Origin: Phocaeicola massiliensis B84634 = Timone 84634 = DSM 17679 = JCM 13223
Lineage (GTDB): Bacteria > Bacteroidota > Bacteroidia > Bacteroidales > Bacteroidaceae
DNA length: 64,000 nucleotides
Reading direction: 5' to 3'
Assembly (NCBI RefSeq): GCF_000382445.1
Contig: NZ_KB905472.1
Span: 257,387-321,386, forward strand
The first letter of the stretch is position 1; every line of letters begins with the position of its first letter. This document shows, one piece after another, positions 38,501 to 47,820 of the stretch. Below the pieces are notes generated by a model. That model saw only the letters and a program-made list of their open reading frames with translations, ran no database searches and was not told where the DNA came from. The translations under genes were made by a program, and so were the position numbers.

Positions 38501-39525
38501 ATCCATTTATAGCCCGGATATTTATTCGAGAATAAGGTAATTCCGACAGGATAAATGGCCATCCATAATTTGTCATCTTTATCAATGAATATGTCATTCA
38601 CAATATTCCCATTCATTTTGTTTGAATGATTGTGATCGGCAATCAGAAAAGGGGATAATTCGCGAGTGAATAAATTGAGTTTGTAAACACCTGCTCCATT
38701 AGTGGCTATCAGGACTTCGTCTATTTTCTTGGGGTTGGCTATGATTGTATTGACTGTAATGTCCAACAACTTTGTGGGAACATCCATTAGTTGTTGAGTA
38801 TTGATGTTATATAGATATATACCGTCTCTCAGTGTTCCTATAATAAGAGTCTGAGTGCTTTTGTGAAAATACAGATAAGTAACAATTTGGAATTGGTCCA
38901 ATTGGGGATGTTTTTGTATCTGTAGTTGATGCTTATCAATTAGTTCAACGCAAAATATATTATGATTTGTTCCTAAAAAGTATTGGTTATTTCCGGCTTC
39001 TGTAATGCAGGTAATCTCTTCCTGAATAGAACTGGTCAGGCGAATCAGTTTTTCCTGGTCGATATCAAAAATGTATTGTTTGTCTTTGGTACAAAGCCAA
39101 ATATTGTTTTTGTTGTCCAAATAAGTGCTGATGAGTGGAAGCCCACTGTTGCTTTTGTCTTTGCTGGCAAAATTATAGGCCAGCTCGTATTTGTCTTGTA
39201 GTGAATTGTACTTAAAAATATATCCGTTTTTTCCTATTTCCCAAATTACGCCGGCTGTATCTATTTCCAAAGTATTCAGGTTGGGAAAAGATTTCATATT
39301 AGGTTGACCGTCTGCTGATAAGCTGTAATGAACATATTGCTTGCCATTGTACCTGTCGATTCCTTCATGGGTGAGGAACCACATATATCCTTTATTGTCT
39401 TTTTGTATGGACAGGACTCTACGACTGCTCAAGCCATCGTTAGTATCTAGATACTGGTAAAGTTGGGCAGAGACAGAAGTTATAAAAATAATCGTAAAGT
39501 ATATAAGTAAAAGAGTCCTTTTCAT
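35536..39525 (-). CDS. Hybrid two-component system regulator (HTCS)
   Basis: 1329 residues from the ATG at 39525; the frame is open 28 codons further upstream, but the preferred start gives a clean signal peptide (MKRTLLLIYFTIIFITSVSA). A periplasmic sensor of regulator-propeller repeats (TNDGLSSRRVLSIQKDNKGY and many later ones) and a Y_Y_Y domain precede a membrane helix (~775-800). The cytoplasmic part has a histidine kinase (His821 in NTAHDIRTPLTLI), an ATPase domain, a receiver domain (Asp1128 in LILSDIMMPEL) and an AraC-type DNA-binding domain. HTCS proteins sense glycan breakdown products and switch on polysaccharide-utilisation loci; none is adjacent here, only a CHR transporter pair. 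Confidence 0.93.
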   Translation of the reverse strand: MKRTLLLIYFTIIFITSVSAQLYQYLDTNDGLSSRRVLSIQKDNKGYMWFLTHEGIDRYNGKQYVHYSLSADGQPNMKSFPNLNTLEIDTAGVIWEIGKNGYIFKYNSLQDKYELAYNFASKDKSNSGLPLISTYLDNKNNIWLCTKDKQYIFDIDQEKLIRLTSSIQEEITCITEAGNNQYFLGTNHNIFCVELIDKHQLQIQKHPQLDQFQIVTYLYFHKSTQTLIIGTLRDGIYLYNINTQQLMDVPTKLLDITVNTIIANPKKIDEVLIATNGAGVYKLNLFTRELSPFLIADHNHSNKMNGNIVNDIFIDKDDKLWMAIYPVGITLFSNKYPGYKWIQHSYDNPNSLIDNQVNSILEDSEGDIWYATSNGICFYNSQNKQWKCLLSTYQNDTQNQNHVFISMCETAPGTILVGGYMSGMYQINKKDMVPKYFSHQSTLGWTNIRPDKYIRCIYKDNDGIIWAGGYYNLKSYNIQTKEIQCYGMDFPVTCIKNKDQYNLWIGTINGLYQFNKRNQTLKPVNLDSEIGCINTIYQDTVAHITYIGTHGSGMWVYNNNTDKVVRYHIKNSALISNNIYCILPASETDLVISTENELTRFKVKERIFSNWTKEQGLMAVNFNPSSGIHTRSGYFIFGTGNGAIEIADTVSLPNRFKSKMIFSDFSILYQKVFPGEKNSPLTQDIDDTEHITLDYNQNIFSLNVSSINYDNPSNILYTWKLEGFYDEWTSPTADNLIRYTNINPGHYKLRVRAILMDDEHVLEERAIKITITPPFWATFWAGIIYLIIIILITVSILRFLWLRKDRNNSKEKIQFFINTAHDIRTPLTLIKAPLGEILKNEQLTEQGKININLAIQNTDNLSDLASNLINFEKEELYTPNVYVSRYELNSYIKSYIEQFKLYAEKKQIEIHFESNFTSQEVWLDRNKMDSIIRNLMTNALKYTQQGGSIKIQTSKSKSHWFLFITDTGIGISSNDQKKMFKELFRGKNATNLQITGSGIGMMLTYKLIKNHCGKISMSSIENMGTTFKLSFPIKSRKYNNKLFPKADVIDPLPIVREENKEEVTIPPIPQLKQADKEAPYILVAEDNVELRTFLLQILSDEYQVTGVSNGQEVINSIKTKQPDLILSDIMMPELNGEQMCRIVKNDVETSHIPVILLTALNDKESIIKGLQSKADRYIIKPFDVGVLKANITNVLAIRELIRKRYSQFQFTTEEENVPHPPLDLDQEFIIKVTETIKKNLSKELNVDTLCAAFNMSRSSFYNKIKALTNYSPSEFIRKVRMNEAAILLKSKKYTVSEVSDMLGFGDPKYFTDSFKKYFDVPPSVYMKQN

Positions 39526-39595
39526 AATGGTATTTAGACGCGAAAACCTTACAAAGCTCGCAAATTTTCTTGTCATTTCAAAATCTATTATATGT

Positions 39596-39632
39596 AAAAA
39601 AAGCGGCAATCAGTATGATATACCGCTTTTTT
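39596..39632 (-). terminator. Intrinsic terminator after purL
   Basis: GCGG (39603-39606) pairs with CCGC (39623-39626), extended by seven As on one side and six Ts on the other, giving a stem of about ten pairs that ends in a T-run in either direction. It lies 24 bases after the purL stop. Confidence 0.8.
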
Positions 39633-39655
39633 AGTAAATATAACAAATCGTTTTA

Positions 39656-42600
39656 TCATTTGTTCATTTCAACCCATTTTCTTGCGTTGACAAATGCTTC
39701 AATCCATGGTGTTACTTGGTCTTTGTTTATTCTGTCAGAAGGATAGTAAGCATTTTGCCACGGGAAACAAGAGCGTTCTAAGTGAGGCATCATTGCCAAG
39801 TGGCGTCCGTCTGAACTTGCTAATCCGGCTACGCTGTAGTCTGAACCGTTCGGATTACCGGGATATTCATCGTATGAGTATTTCAATACTACATTATACT
39901 TATCTTCTTCGTATGGTAATGAGAATTTGCCTTCTCCGTGTGCCACCCAAATACCTAATTTGCTGCCGCTTAATGAGCCGAGCATAACACTTCTGTTCAT
40001 CGGAACTGTTACACCGACAAACTTAGATTCAAACTTGTGTGAGTCGTTATGCAGCATTTTGGCTTTCTTGTTATGCTCAGGATTAATCAGTCCCAATTCA
40101 ATCATCAATTGGCAACCGTTACATACTCCCAGTGACAGGGTGTCTTTGCGTGCATAGAAATTATCCAGTGCTGCTTTGGCTTTCGGATTGAATAAGAATG
40201 CACCTGCCCATCCTTTGGCAGAACCCAGAACATCGGAATTGGAGAATCCTCCACAGAATACAATCATATTAATGTCTTCTAATGTTTCGCGTCCGCTTAT
40301 CAGGTCGGTCATAGTGACATCTTTCACATCGAAGCCTGCCAGGTAAAGCATATATGCCATTTCGCGTTCACCATTGGTGCCTTTTTCACGAATGATGGCA
40401 GCCTTAATGCCGGTCGGTGTACGACGTTCGGGAGTGATTCCATATTGTGAGAACTTCCCGGTGAATGATTTATCGAATACAAACTCCAGTGGTTGCTCTT
40501 TGTAATTTTCAAAACGTTTCTTGGCGCAACCGTTCATGCTTTGTTTGCGGTCAAGCAAATAAGAAGTAGAATACCAAACATCACGCAGATAGTCAATACC
40601 GAATTGGTAAGTGGCATCTTCTTTGGTTACTAGAATATGGCGTTCGTCTGTGGGGGTACCCAATTTCACGTAGCCGATTCCGGCATCTTCCAATATCTTC
40701 TTGACTTCGGCTTTGTCTTTATCTTTCACCTGAATGACGATACCCGGATTTTCGGCAAACAGAATTTTGATGATATCGTTTTCCTTTATTTTATTAAGGT
40801 TGATTTCCATACCACCTTCCATGTTTGAGAAGCACATTTCGAGCAGTGTAGTAATGAGACCACCGGCTGAGATATCATGACCTGCCATAATCAGGCCCTT
40901 GTTGATAAGTTCTTGTATGGCAAGGAAAGCATCGCGGAAATATTCGGGATTTTGAACTGTCGGGACATCATCTCCTATTTTATTTAATGACTGTGCGAAA
41001 GTAGAACCACCTAAACGCAACTTGTCAAAACTGAAGTCGATATGATAAATGGTACTCTTGGCATCATTTACCAATACAGGAGAAACGACTTTCTTTACAT
41101 CGGATACTTCTCCGCCGGCTGAAACGATAACTGTTCCCGGGCTGATGATCTTTTCTCCGTTTGGATATTTTTGAGTCATAGACAGGGAATCCTTACCGGT
41201 CGGCACATTGATTTGCAGTGCGCAGCAGAAGTCAGACAGCGCCTTGACAGCCGTATAAAGACGGGCATCTTCACCTTCCTGTGCACGGCATGGCCACATC
41301 CAGTTGGCAGACAGGGAGATGCTGTCCATTCCTTCTGCCATTGGAGCCCAAACAAGATTGGTCAACGCTTCGGCTACCGACAATACAGAACCTGCAGCCG
41401 GATTAGCCAAGGCAGCTTGCGGAGCATGTCCCAAAGAAGTGGCAATACCTTTTTCGCCTCGATAGTCAAGGGCAACGACACCACAGTCGCTCAACGGTAG
41501 CTGGATTTCGCCCTGACATTGCTGGCGGGCAATCTTACCTGTTACGGAACGGTCTACTTTGTTGGTTAACCAATCCTTGCAGGCAACAGCTTCCAGTTGA
41601 AGTACGCGGCGGATATATTCGTTTAATTTTGAAGTTTCGTAAGTTACGTTTTCATAATGGCGTTCTACAGTCTTGTCCACCATATAAGTTTTCGGAGAAG
41701 AACCGAACATTTGATCTACTGCCAAATCAAATGGGCGGACACCATCAGCTTGTTCAAAAGCAAAACGGGCATCACCGGTAGTTTCACCTACAGTATACAT
41801 TGGGGCACGTTCGCGGTCGGCTATCTTTTGTACGTGTTCAATAGCCGATTCATCAATCAGCAACCCCATACGTTCTTGAGACTCATTGGCAATAATCTCT
41901 TTGGCAGACAGTGTTTTGTCACCGATAGGCAGTTTGTCCATGTGGATTAATCCGCCGTTTTCTTCTACTAGCTCAGACAAACAGTTTACGTGACCTGCCG
42001 AACCGTGGTCGTGGATAGAAACAATCGGATTGTTTTCTTCTTCACACAAGGCACGAACTACATTATAAGCACGTTTCTGCATTTCTGCATTGGCACGTTG
42101 AACTGCATTGAGTTCGATTCCCGATGAGTATCGACCTGTTTCAACAGAGGAAACAGAACCGCCACCCAAACCGATTCGATAGTTGTCACCACCCATAACA
42201 ACAATTTTGTTTCCTGTTTCGGGGTGACCTTTCAGGCAGTCGCGTTGAGTACCGTAACCCACGCCACCGGCCAGCATGATAACTTTGTCGTATGCATACT
42301 TTTCACCGTTCTCCTGATGCTCGAAGGTCAATACAGAACCACAAATCAGCGGCTGACCGAATTTGTTACCAAAATCGGAAGCACCGTTGGAAGCTTTAAT
42401 TAAAATTTGTTCGGGAGTCTGGTATAACCATTGGCGTACCGGCAAGATATCTTCCCATTCACGTCCTTCTTCAGTGCGCGGATAAGAAGTCATATAGACA
42501 GCTGTACCTGCAATGGGCCATGAACCTTTACCGCCACCCATGCGGTCGCGGATTTCACCTCCGGTACCGGTTGATGCACCGTTGAACGGCTCTACGGTAG

Positions 42601-43357
42601 TGGGGAAGTTATGTGTTTCAGCTTTTAGCGAGATGACTGTTTTGATATCTTTGATAATGAAATAGTCGGAAGTGGAGTGGTCGGCCGGAGAGAATTGTTC
42701 CACAACCGGGCCTTCTGCAAAAGCCACATTATCTTTATAAGCAGAAATAATTTTATTGGGATTTTCGGCAGTCGTTTTTTTAATCATCTGAAATAAAGAT
42801 GATTCCATCTCTTCACCATCAATGATGAATGTTCCGCCGAAGATTTTATGGCGGCAGTGTTCCGAATTAATCTGTGCAAAGCCGAATACTTCAGAGTCAG
42901 TTAATTTACGTCCCAGGTCTTTTTCGACTTTCAGCAGGTAGTCCATTTCTTCACGAGAAAGTGCAAGACCTTCTTTTTCATTATATTCTTCCAGATTCTC
43001 AATGTAAACAATCGGTTGAGGTTTAATGTTAACAGTGAAAATCTCCTGGTTCAATCCTTTATACATGCGTTGTAGCATGGGGTCGTATTCGGCATTTTCA
43101 TCTTTCACAGGGAAATATTCTTCAATGCGTTGTATACCTGTCAACCCCATGTTCTGAGTAATTTCTACAGCATTTGTACTCCAAGGGGTTATCATTTCCC
43201 GACGCGGTCCGATGAAGCAGCCTTTCAGGTTTTCTTCGTTTTCTACAGTGGCTTCTCCATAAAGCCAACTCAGTTTTTGAATATCTTCAGAAGCCAGTTC
43301 ATGATTGACTTCTGTTGCTATTACACTTTTAGTGGGTGTTCTGAAAAATAGAATCAT
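39656..43357 (-). CDS. purL: Phosphoribosylformylglycinamidine synthase (large, single-chain)
   Basis: 1233 residues, the full length of the large PurL type. It makes formylglycinamidine ribonucleotide from FGAR, glutamine and ATP, the fourth step of purine synthesis. Seen: N-terminal PurS-like part, the linker (NSEHCRHKIFGG), two AIR-synthase-like halves (FNGASTGTGGEIRDRMGGGKGS, SIHDHGSAGHVNCLSELVEENG and GHDISAGGLITTLLEM) and a C-terminal glutaminase with GVCNGCQLMIELG, whose second Cys is catalytic, and HGEGKF with the catalytic His. Transcribed alone, with a probable promoter (TAACTTTG) upstream. Confidence 0.96.
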   Translation of the reverse strand: MILFFRTPTKSVIATEVNHELASEDIQKLSWLYGEATVENEENLKGCFIGPRREMITPWSTNAVEITQNMGLTGIQRIEEYFPVKDENAEYDPMLQRMYKGLNQEIFTVNIKPQPIVYIENLEEYNEKEGLALSREEMDYLLKVEKDLGRKLTDSEVFGFAQINSEHCRHKIFGGTFIIDGEEMESSLFQMIKKTTAENPNKIISAYKDNVAFAEGPVVEQFSPADHSTSDYFIIKDIKTVISLKAETHNFPTTVEPFNGASTGTGGEIRDRMGGGKGSWPIAGTAVYMTSYPRTEEGREWEDILPVRQWLYQTPEQILIKASNGASDFGNKFGQPLICGSVLTFEHQENGEKYAYDKVIMLAGGVGYGTQRDCLKGHPETGNKIVVMGGDNYRIGLGGGSVSSVETGRYSSGIELNAVQRANAEMQKRAYNVVRALCEEENNPIVSIHDHGSAGHVNCLSELVEENGGLIHMDKLPIGDKTLSAKEIIANESQERMGLLIDESAIEHVQKIADRERAPMYTVGETTGDARFAFEQADGVRPFDLAVDQMFGSSPKTYMVDKTVERHYENVTYETSKLNEYIRRVLQLEAVACKDWLTNKVDRSVTGKIARQQCQGEIQLPLSDCGVVALDYRGEKGIATSLGHAPQAALANPAAGSVLSVAEALTNLVWAPMAEGMDSISLSANWMWPCRAQEGEDARLYTAVKALSDFCCALQINVPTGKDSLSMTQKYPNGEKIISPGTVIVSAGGEVSDVKKVVSPVLVNDAKSTIYHIDFSFDKLRLGGSTFAQSLNKIGDDVPTVQNPEYFRDAFLAIQELINKGLIMAGHDISAGGLITTLLEMCFSNMEGGMEINLNKIKENDIIKILFAENPGIVIQVKDKDKAEVKKILEDAGIGYVKLGTPTDERHILVTKEDATYQFGIDYLRDVWYSTSYLLDRKQSMNGCAKKRFENYKEQPLEFVFDKSFTGKFSQYGITPERRTPTGIKAAIIREKGTNGEREMAYMLYLAGFDVKDVTMTDLISGRETLEDINMIVFCGGFSNSDVLGSAKGWAGAFLFNPKAKAALDNFYARKDTLSLGVCNGCQLMIELGLINPEHNKKAKMLHNDSHKFESKFVGVTVPMNRSVMLGSLSGSKLGIWVAHGEGKFSLPYEEDKYNVVLKYSYDEYPGNPNGSDYSVAGLASSDGRHLAMMPHLERSCFPWQNAYYPSDRINKDQVTPWIEAFVNARKWVEMNK

Positions 43358-43424
43358 AGCACTTTTATAGTTGTTTTGTTAATTGAAAACTAGGTTGTAA
43401 TATCAAGAGTCTATTAATAAGGTG

Positions 43425-43455
43425 CAAAGTTACATAAAAGAGCCGGGCTATGAAA
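43425..43455 (-). promoter_or_regulatory. Candidate purL promoter
   Basis: Minus-strand TAACTTTG (43425-43432) fits the -7 consensus and is followed after exactly 19 bases by TTTC (43452-43455), a near match to TTTG. It lies about 70 bases before the purL start. No purine riboswitch fold is obvious in this leader. Confidence 0.55.
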
Positions 43456-43508
43456 GAAATTTGTGTGTAAATATAGGTACTTTCGCAAAAAAATACCATC
43501 TTTGCAGC

Positions 43509-44168
43509 ATGAATTGGATAGAACAAGTAACCATACTCGATTTGCTGGTGAAAGGACTTATAGTTGGCGTAGTGGTTTCTGCGCCCTTAGGTCCTGTTGG
43601 GGTACTTTGTATTCAGCGCACACTGAACAAAGGACGATGGTATGGATTTGTTACCGGGTTGGGAGCGGCTTTGAGCGATATAGGCTATGCTCTGATAACA
43701 GGATATGGAATGAGTTTCATGGATGAATTTCTGGCAAAGAACCAGGTGCTTTTACAGATTGTTGGTAGCGTCATGTTATTAATGTTCGGTATTTACACTT
43801 TCCGTAGCAATCCTGTCCATTCTATCCGACCTGTATCTTCTACACCAGGCAGTTATCTACATAATTTTGTCACAGCTTTCTTTGTGACATTCTCTAATCC
43901 TTTGATTATTTTCCTATTTATCGGTTTGTTCGCCCGTTTTTCTTTTGTGATGCCGGGTAGTCCGTTGGGGCTTCAGTTGGTCGGTTATCTGGCCATTGTA
44001 CTGGGAGCACTTTTATGGTGGTTCGGTATTACGTATTTTGTCAATAAAGTACGTACTCGTTTCAATTTACGTGGCATTTGGATTTTGAACCGTGTTATCG
44101 GTGTTATAGTGATGTTGATGTCTGTAGTCGGCTTCATTTATACTATATTAGGAAAAACGATGTACTGA
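43509..44168 (+). CDS. LysE-family amino-acid exporter
   Basis: 219 residues from the ATG at 43509; upstream in-frame codons (29 of them) are polar and unlike the family, so I reject an earlier start. Six membrane segments with the LysE/RhtB motif VVVSAPLGPVGVLCIQRTL and GFVTGLGAALSDIGYALITG near the N-terminus and FFVTFSNPLIIFLFIGLF in the middle. Probably exports an amino acid or related small molecule. A CATCTTTG lies only 4 bases before the ATG, so it either is not a promoter or gives a nearly leaderless message. Confidence 0.85.
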   Translation: MNWIEQVTILDLLVKGLIVGVVVSAPLGPVGVLCIQRTLNKGRWYGFVTGLGAALSDIGYALITGYGMSFMDEFLAKNQVLLQIVGSVMLLMFGIYTFRSNPVHSIRPVSSTPGSYLHNFVTAFFVTFSNPLIIFLFIGLFARFSFVMPGSPLGLQLVGYLAIVLGALLWWFGITYFVNKVRTRFNLRGIWILNRVIGVIVMLMSVVGFIYTILGKTMY

Positions 44169-44239
44169 CAGGAAAACATATCTTGTGTGAAGCACGTTGA
44201 ACCTTATAATTTTCAATTTGTAACTTAAAAAATAAAGAA

Positions 44240-44782
44240 ATGTTTATTTCCAAACAGTTAAAAGAGAATAATATAGCCGAATACCTTATATATATGTGGC
44301 AAGTGGAAGATATGATACGTGCCAACGGCTGTGATATGGAGAAGATAAAGAAAAACATTGTTGACTCTTACCCTCTGACGGAAGAACAGAAAGTAGAATT
44401 GACACAATGGTATATAGACCTGATTGAAATGATGCGTCGTGAAAATGTAATGGAGAAAGGTCATCTGCAGATTAACAAGAATATTATCACTTGGTTGACC
44501 GACTTGCATCTGCAGTTGCTTCGTTCTTCCAAGTTTCCTTATTATAGTGCAGCGTATTATAAAGCTTTGCCTTATATAGTAGAACTTCGTGCCAAAGGTG
44601 CTAATAAAGAAGAACCTGAACTGGAAACCTGCTTTGAGGCACTTTATGGGATATTGTTATTGAAGTTGCAAAAGAAAGAAATCAGCGAAGAAACAAAGAA
44701 GGCACAGCAGGCTATTTCCGGTTTGCTTGCTATGTTGTCCAATTATTATATAGAGGACAAAAAAGGAGAATTGGAATTCTAG
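44240..44782 (+). CDS. DUF4924-family protein
   Basis: 180 residues, mostly helical and charged, no signal peptide or membrane segment. Sequence (FISKQLKENNIAEYLIYMWQ, then WLTDLHLQLLRSSKFPYYS) matches DUF4924, a Bacteroidales family of unknown function that typically sits next to rfbD and prfC as here. Function unknown; conserved neighbourhood suggests a housekeeping role. Confidence 0.85.
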   Translation: MFISKQLKENNIAEYLIYMWQVEDMIRANGCDMEKIKKNIVDSYPLTEEQKVELTQWYIDLIEMMRRENVMEKGHLQINKNIITWLTDLHLQLLRSSKFPYYSAAYYKALPYIVELRAKGANKEEPELETCFEALYGILLLKLQKKEISEETKKAQQAISGLLAMLSNYYIEDKKGELEF

Positions 44783-44976
44783 CGAGTCATTTCTTCTTGA
44801 GGATAAGGTTGCTCCTAAAGGTATATTGCACTGTTTTTTTTGCTCTGTTATTCCGAGTGCAATGAAGGAACTATAGACATAAAGTGGATATTTCAGATTT
44901 TTCACGGTATTCATAGATGACAAAATACTAGGGCTTTTTGGGAACAGCCTTTTGTAATGAAGAGAAAATAAATAAA

Positions 44977-45840
44977 ATGAAAATGAAAAATATATTGGTG
45001 ACCGGTGCTAATGGCCAATTAGGAAACGAAATGCGTGTGCTTTCGCTTGAGAATAAGGAATATAACTATTTTTTTACGGATGTAGCCGAGTTGGATATCT
45101 GTGATGAAAAAGCTGTAATGGCTTTCGTCAAGGAAAATGAAATCGATGTCATTGTGAATTGTGCTGCTTATACAGCTGTGGATAAAGCGGAAGACAATCA
45201 GGAATTATGTGCCAAACTAAATAGTGAGGCAGTCGGTTATCTGGCAAAGGCTGCAGAGGAGAATCAGGCGGAATTTATTCAGATTTCTACAGATTACGTA
45301 TTTGACGGAACCAATTATGTACCATATAGAGAAACCGAACCGACTTGTCCTAATTCTGTATATGGTGTTACTAAATTGGCCGGTGAAAAAAAGGCTTTGG
45401 AATATTGCAGTAAGGCAATGATTATCCGTACGGCATGGCTGTATTCTGTATTTGGCAATAATTTTGTGAAAACCATGATTCGTTTAGGGAAGGAAAGGGA
45501 ATCATTGGGAGTTATTTTCGACCAGATAGGTACGCCGACTTATGCCCGCGATTTGGCGTCTGCTGTTTTTGCAGCTATCCGTAAAGGTATTATTCCCGGT
45601 ATCTATCATTTCAGTAATGAAGGAGTCTGCTCCTGGTATGATTTTACCAAGTCCATTCACCGTATAGCCGGTATTGGCAATTGCAAGGTAAGTCCTTTGC
45701 ATACAGATGAATATCCTGCAAAAGCTCCTCGGCCTCACTATTCTGTATTGGATAAGACAAAGATAAAACATACGTATGGCATCGAGATTCCTCATTGGGA
45801 AGAGAGTCTGGAACAGTGTATCAAGGAATTAAATGTATAA
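44977..45840 (+). CDS. rfbD: dTDP-4-dehydrorhamnose reductase
   Basis: 287 residues from the ATG at 44977 (another in-frame ATG lies 6 bases on; a start at 44938 would add unrelated residues). Catalyses the last step of dTDP-L-rhamnose synthesis. Rossmann motif NILVTGANGQLGNEM at the N-terminus, ISTDYVFDGT and the catalytic YGVTKLAGEK (YxxxK) are present; the C-terminal TPTYARDLASAVFAA is typical. A ~195-base gap precedes it and prfC follows by 6 bases. The other rhamnose genes (rfbA, B, C) are not in this window. Confidence 0.94.
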   Translation: MKMKNILVTGANGQLGNEMRVLSLENKEYNYFFTDVAELDICDEKAVMAFVKENEIDVIVNCAAYTAVDKAEDNQELCAKLNSEAVGYLAKAAEENQAEFIQISTDYVFDGTNYVPYRETEPTCPNSVYGVTKLAGEKKALEYCSKAMIIRTAWLYSVFGNNFVKTMIRLGKERESLGVIFDQIGTPTYARDLASAVFAAIRKGIIPGIYHFSNEGVCSWYDFTKSIHRIAGIGNCKVSPLHTDEYPAKAPRPHYSVLDKTKIKHTYGIEIPHWEESLEQCIKELNV

Positions 45841-45846
45841 TGATAT

Positions 45847-47415
45847 ATGAACAACGAAATAGAAAGAAGACGAACGTTTGCGATTATCGCACACCCGGAC
45901 GCCGGTAAAACATCATTGACAGAGAAGTTGTTGCTTTTCGGTGGACAGATTCAAGTGGCAGGAGCCGTGAAGAGCAATAAAATAAAGAAAACTGCAACAT
46001 CCGACTGGATGGATATTGAAAAGCAGCGTGGTATCTCTGTTACCACTTCTGTGATGGAGTTTGATTATCATGATTATAAAATCAATATTCTCGATACTCC
46101 GGGACACCAGGACTTTGCCGAAGATACTTATCGTACTCTGACGGCTGTGGATAGTGTAATTATTGTGGTGGATGGTGCAAAAGGTGTGGAAACACAGACA
46201 CGTAAACTGATGGAAGTCTGCCGTATGCGTAACACTCCTGTTATTATATTTGTCAATAAGATGGACCGTGAAGCTAAAGATCCGTTCGATTTGTTGGATG
46301 AGCTGGAAGAAGAACTTGCCATTAGTGTTCGTCCTTTGACATGGCCTATTGAAAGTGGTCCCCGCTTCAAAGGCGTATATAATATTTATGAACAAAAACT
46401 TAACCTCTTTCAACCTTCCAAGCAAGTAGTGACTGAAAAGGTGGAAGTAGATATTCATACCGAAGAGCTTGACAATCGGATTGGAGCACCTTTGGCAGAA
46501 AAACTGCGTAATGAGCTTGAACTTATTGATGGTGTTTATCCCGAATTTGATGTAGAGAGTTATTTGAAAGGAGAGCTGGCTCCGGTATTCTTCGGTTCGG
46601 CATTGAATAACTTCGGTGTGCAGGAGCTGCTCGATTGTTTTGTGGAGATTGCTCCAAGTCCGCGTCCTACCAAGACAGAAGAACGTGAGGTGGAACCGGA
46701 TGAATCTAAGTTCACCGGATTTGTATTCAAAATCACTGCCAATATTGACCCAAATCATCGCTCTTGTATCGCTTTCTGTAAAGTGTGCTCGGGAAAGTTT
46801 TCTCGCAATACACCTTATTATCATGTACGGCATGATAAGACGATGCGTTTTTCTTCGCCTACGCAGTTCATGGCACAGCGTAAGACTACTGTTGATGAGG
46901 CATGGGCAGGCGATATCATCGGTTTGCCGGACAATGGTACCTTTAAAATTGGTGATACATTGACCGAAGGCGAGAAATTACATTTCCGGGGTATTCCCAG
47001 TTTTTCTCCTGAAATGTTTAAATATATCGAGAATGCCGACCCGATGAAGCAGAAACAGTTGGCAAAAGGTATCGACCAATTGATGGATGAGGGTGTAGCT
47101 CAGTTGTTTGTCAATCAGTTTAATGGACGTAAGATTATCGGTACAGTAGGACAGTTGCAGTTTGAGGTTATCCAATATCGTTTGGAAAACGAATACAATG
47201 CAAAATGCCGTTGGGAGCCCATCAGCCTTTATAAGGCGTGTTGGATAGAAAGTGATGATGTCGAAGAATTGGAGGCTTTCAAAAAACGTAAGTATCAGTA
47301 TATGGCAAAAGACCGTGATGGACGGGATGTCTTCCTTGCCGACAGTAATTATGTTCTCCAGATGGCTCAAATGGATTTTAAGCATATCAAGTTCCACTTT
47401 ACCAGCGAATTCTAA
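45847..47415 (+). CDS. prfC: Peptide chain release factor 3
   Basis: 522 residues, standard RF3 length. A translational GTPase that removes RF1/RF2 from the ribosome after peptide release. Seen: G1 [16 protein letters not shown]2/G3 [14 protein letters not shown] and [15 protein letters not shown]4 [10 protein letters not shown], and the RF3 domains with [20 protein letters not shown] and GAAQ-like [17 protein letters not shown]. Starts 6 bases after rfbD, probably the same operon; a strong terminator follows. Confidence 0.96.
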   Translation: MNNEIERRRTFAIIAHPDAGKTSLTEKLLLFGGQIQVAGAVKSNKIKKTATSDWMDIEKQRGISVTTSVMEFDYHDYKINILDTPGHQDFAEDTYRTLTAVDSVIIVVDGAKGVETQTRKLMEVCRMRNTPVIIFVNKMDREAKDPFDLLDELEEELAISVRPLTWPIESGPRFKGVYNIYEQKLNLFQPSKQVVTEKVEVDIHTEELDNRIGAPLAEKLRNELELIDGVYPEFDVESYLKGELAPVFFGSALNNFGVQELLDCFVEIAPSPRPTKTEEREVEPDESKFTGFVFKITANIDPNHRSCIAFCKVCSGKFSRNTPYYHVRHDKTMRFSSPTQFMAQRKTTVDEAWAGDIIGLPDNGTFKIGDTLTEGEKLHFRGIPSFSPEMFKYIENADPMKQKQLAKGIDQLMDEGVAQLFVNQFNGRKIIGTVGQLQFEVIQYRLENEYNAKCRWEPISLYKACWIESDDVEELEAFKKRKYQYMAKDRDGRDVFLADSNYVLQMAQMDFKHIKFHFTSEF

Positions 47416-47433
47416 AAAGAAGAAATATATTCT

Positions 47434-47475
47434 ATCTTCCATGAGGCGGGAAAATCCCTTCATGGAAGATTTTTT
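47434..47475 (+). terminator. Intrinsic terminator after prfC
   Basis: A perfect 11-bp stem, ATCTTCCATGA (47434-47444) and TCATGGAAGAT (47460-47470), with a GC-rich loop and followed by TTTTTT. Strong rho-independent terminator 18 bases after the stop codon. Confidence 0.93.
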
Positions 47476-47820
47476 ATTCGGAAGGTCGGTTTATCTTTGC
47501 AATCATATTTAAAATTCATCAGGTTTGCTGGCTATTTCTTTTGTAATATCTATAATGTCATTGTATCAGGGGAACTCCCAATATGATGCGTTCCCAAGTC
47601 TAATCGGGATATGTCGGTCTGTGTCGGCCAAAAAAAGTTATTATTATTGTTTTCATAAACTGTTACTACTGTTCTGGAAAAAACTCTTTTGTTTTTTGTA
47701 TCTTGAAAGTTCACTTTAGTTAAAGTTTATTTCATCTGCTGCCAATCTTTGGCGAGTCATTTTTATTTTCATATCTTGGATATATATTATTGTTTAGTTG
47801 TAATCAAAGAGACATTTTAC
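47476..47820. other. Non-coding gap before the GH106-like gene
   Basis: About 345 bases. A 64-codon plus-strand frame (47525-47719) is rich in Cys/Phe/Ser codons with no domain and I treat it as chance. AATCTTTG at 47744-47751 resembles a -7 box. Nothing else seen. Confidence 0.45.

Noticed and set aside
45913-46833. 306-codon minus-strand frame
   Set aside because: Antisense to prfC, whose frame has a full set of GTPase motifs.
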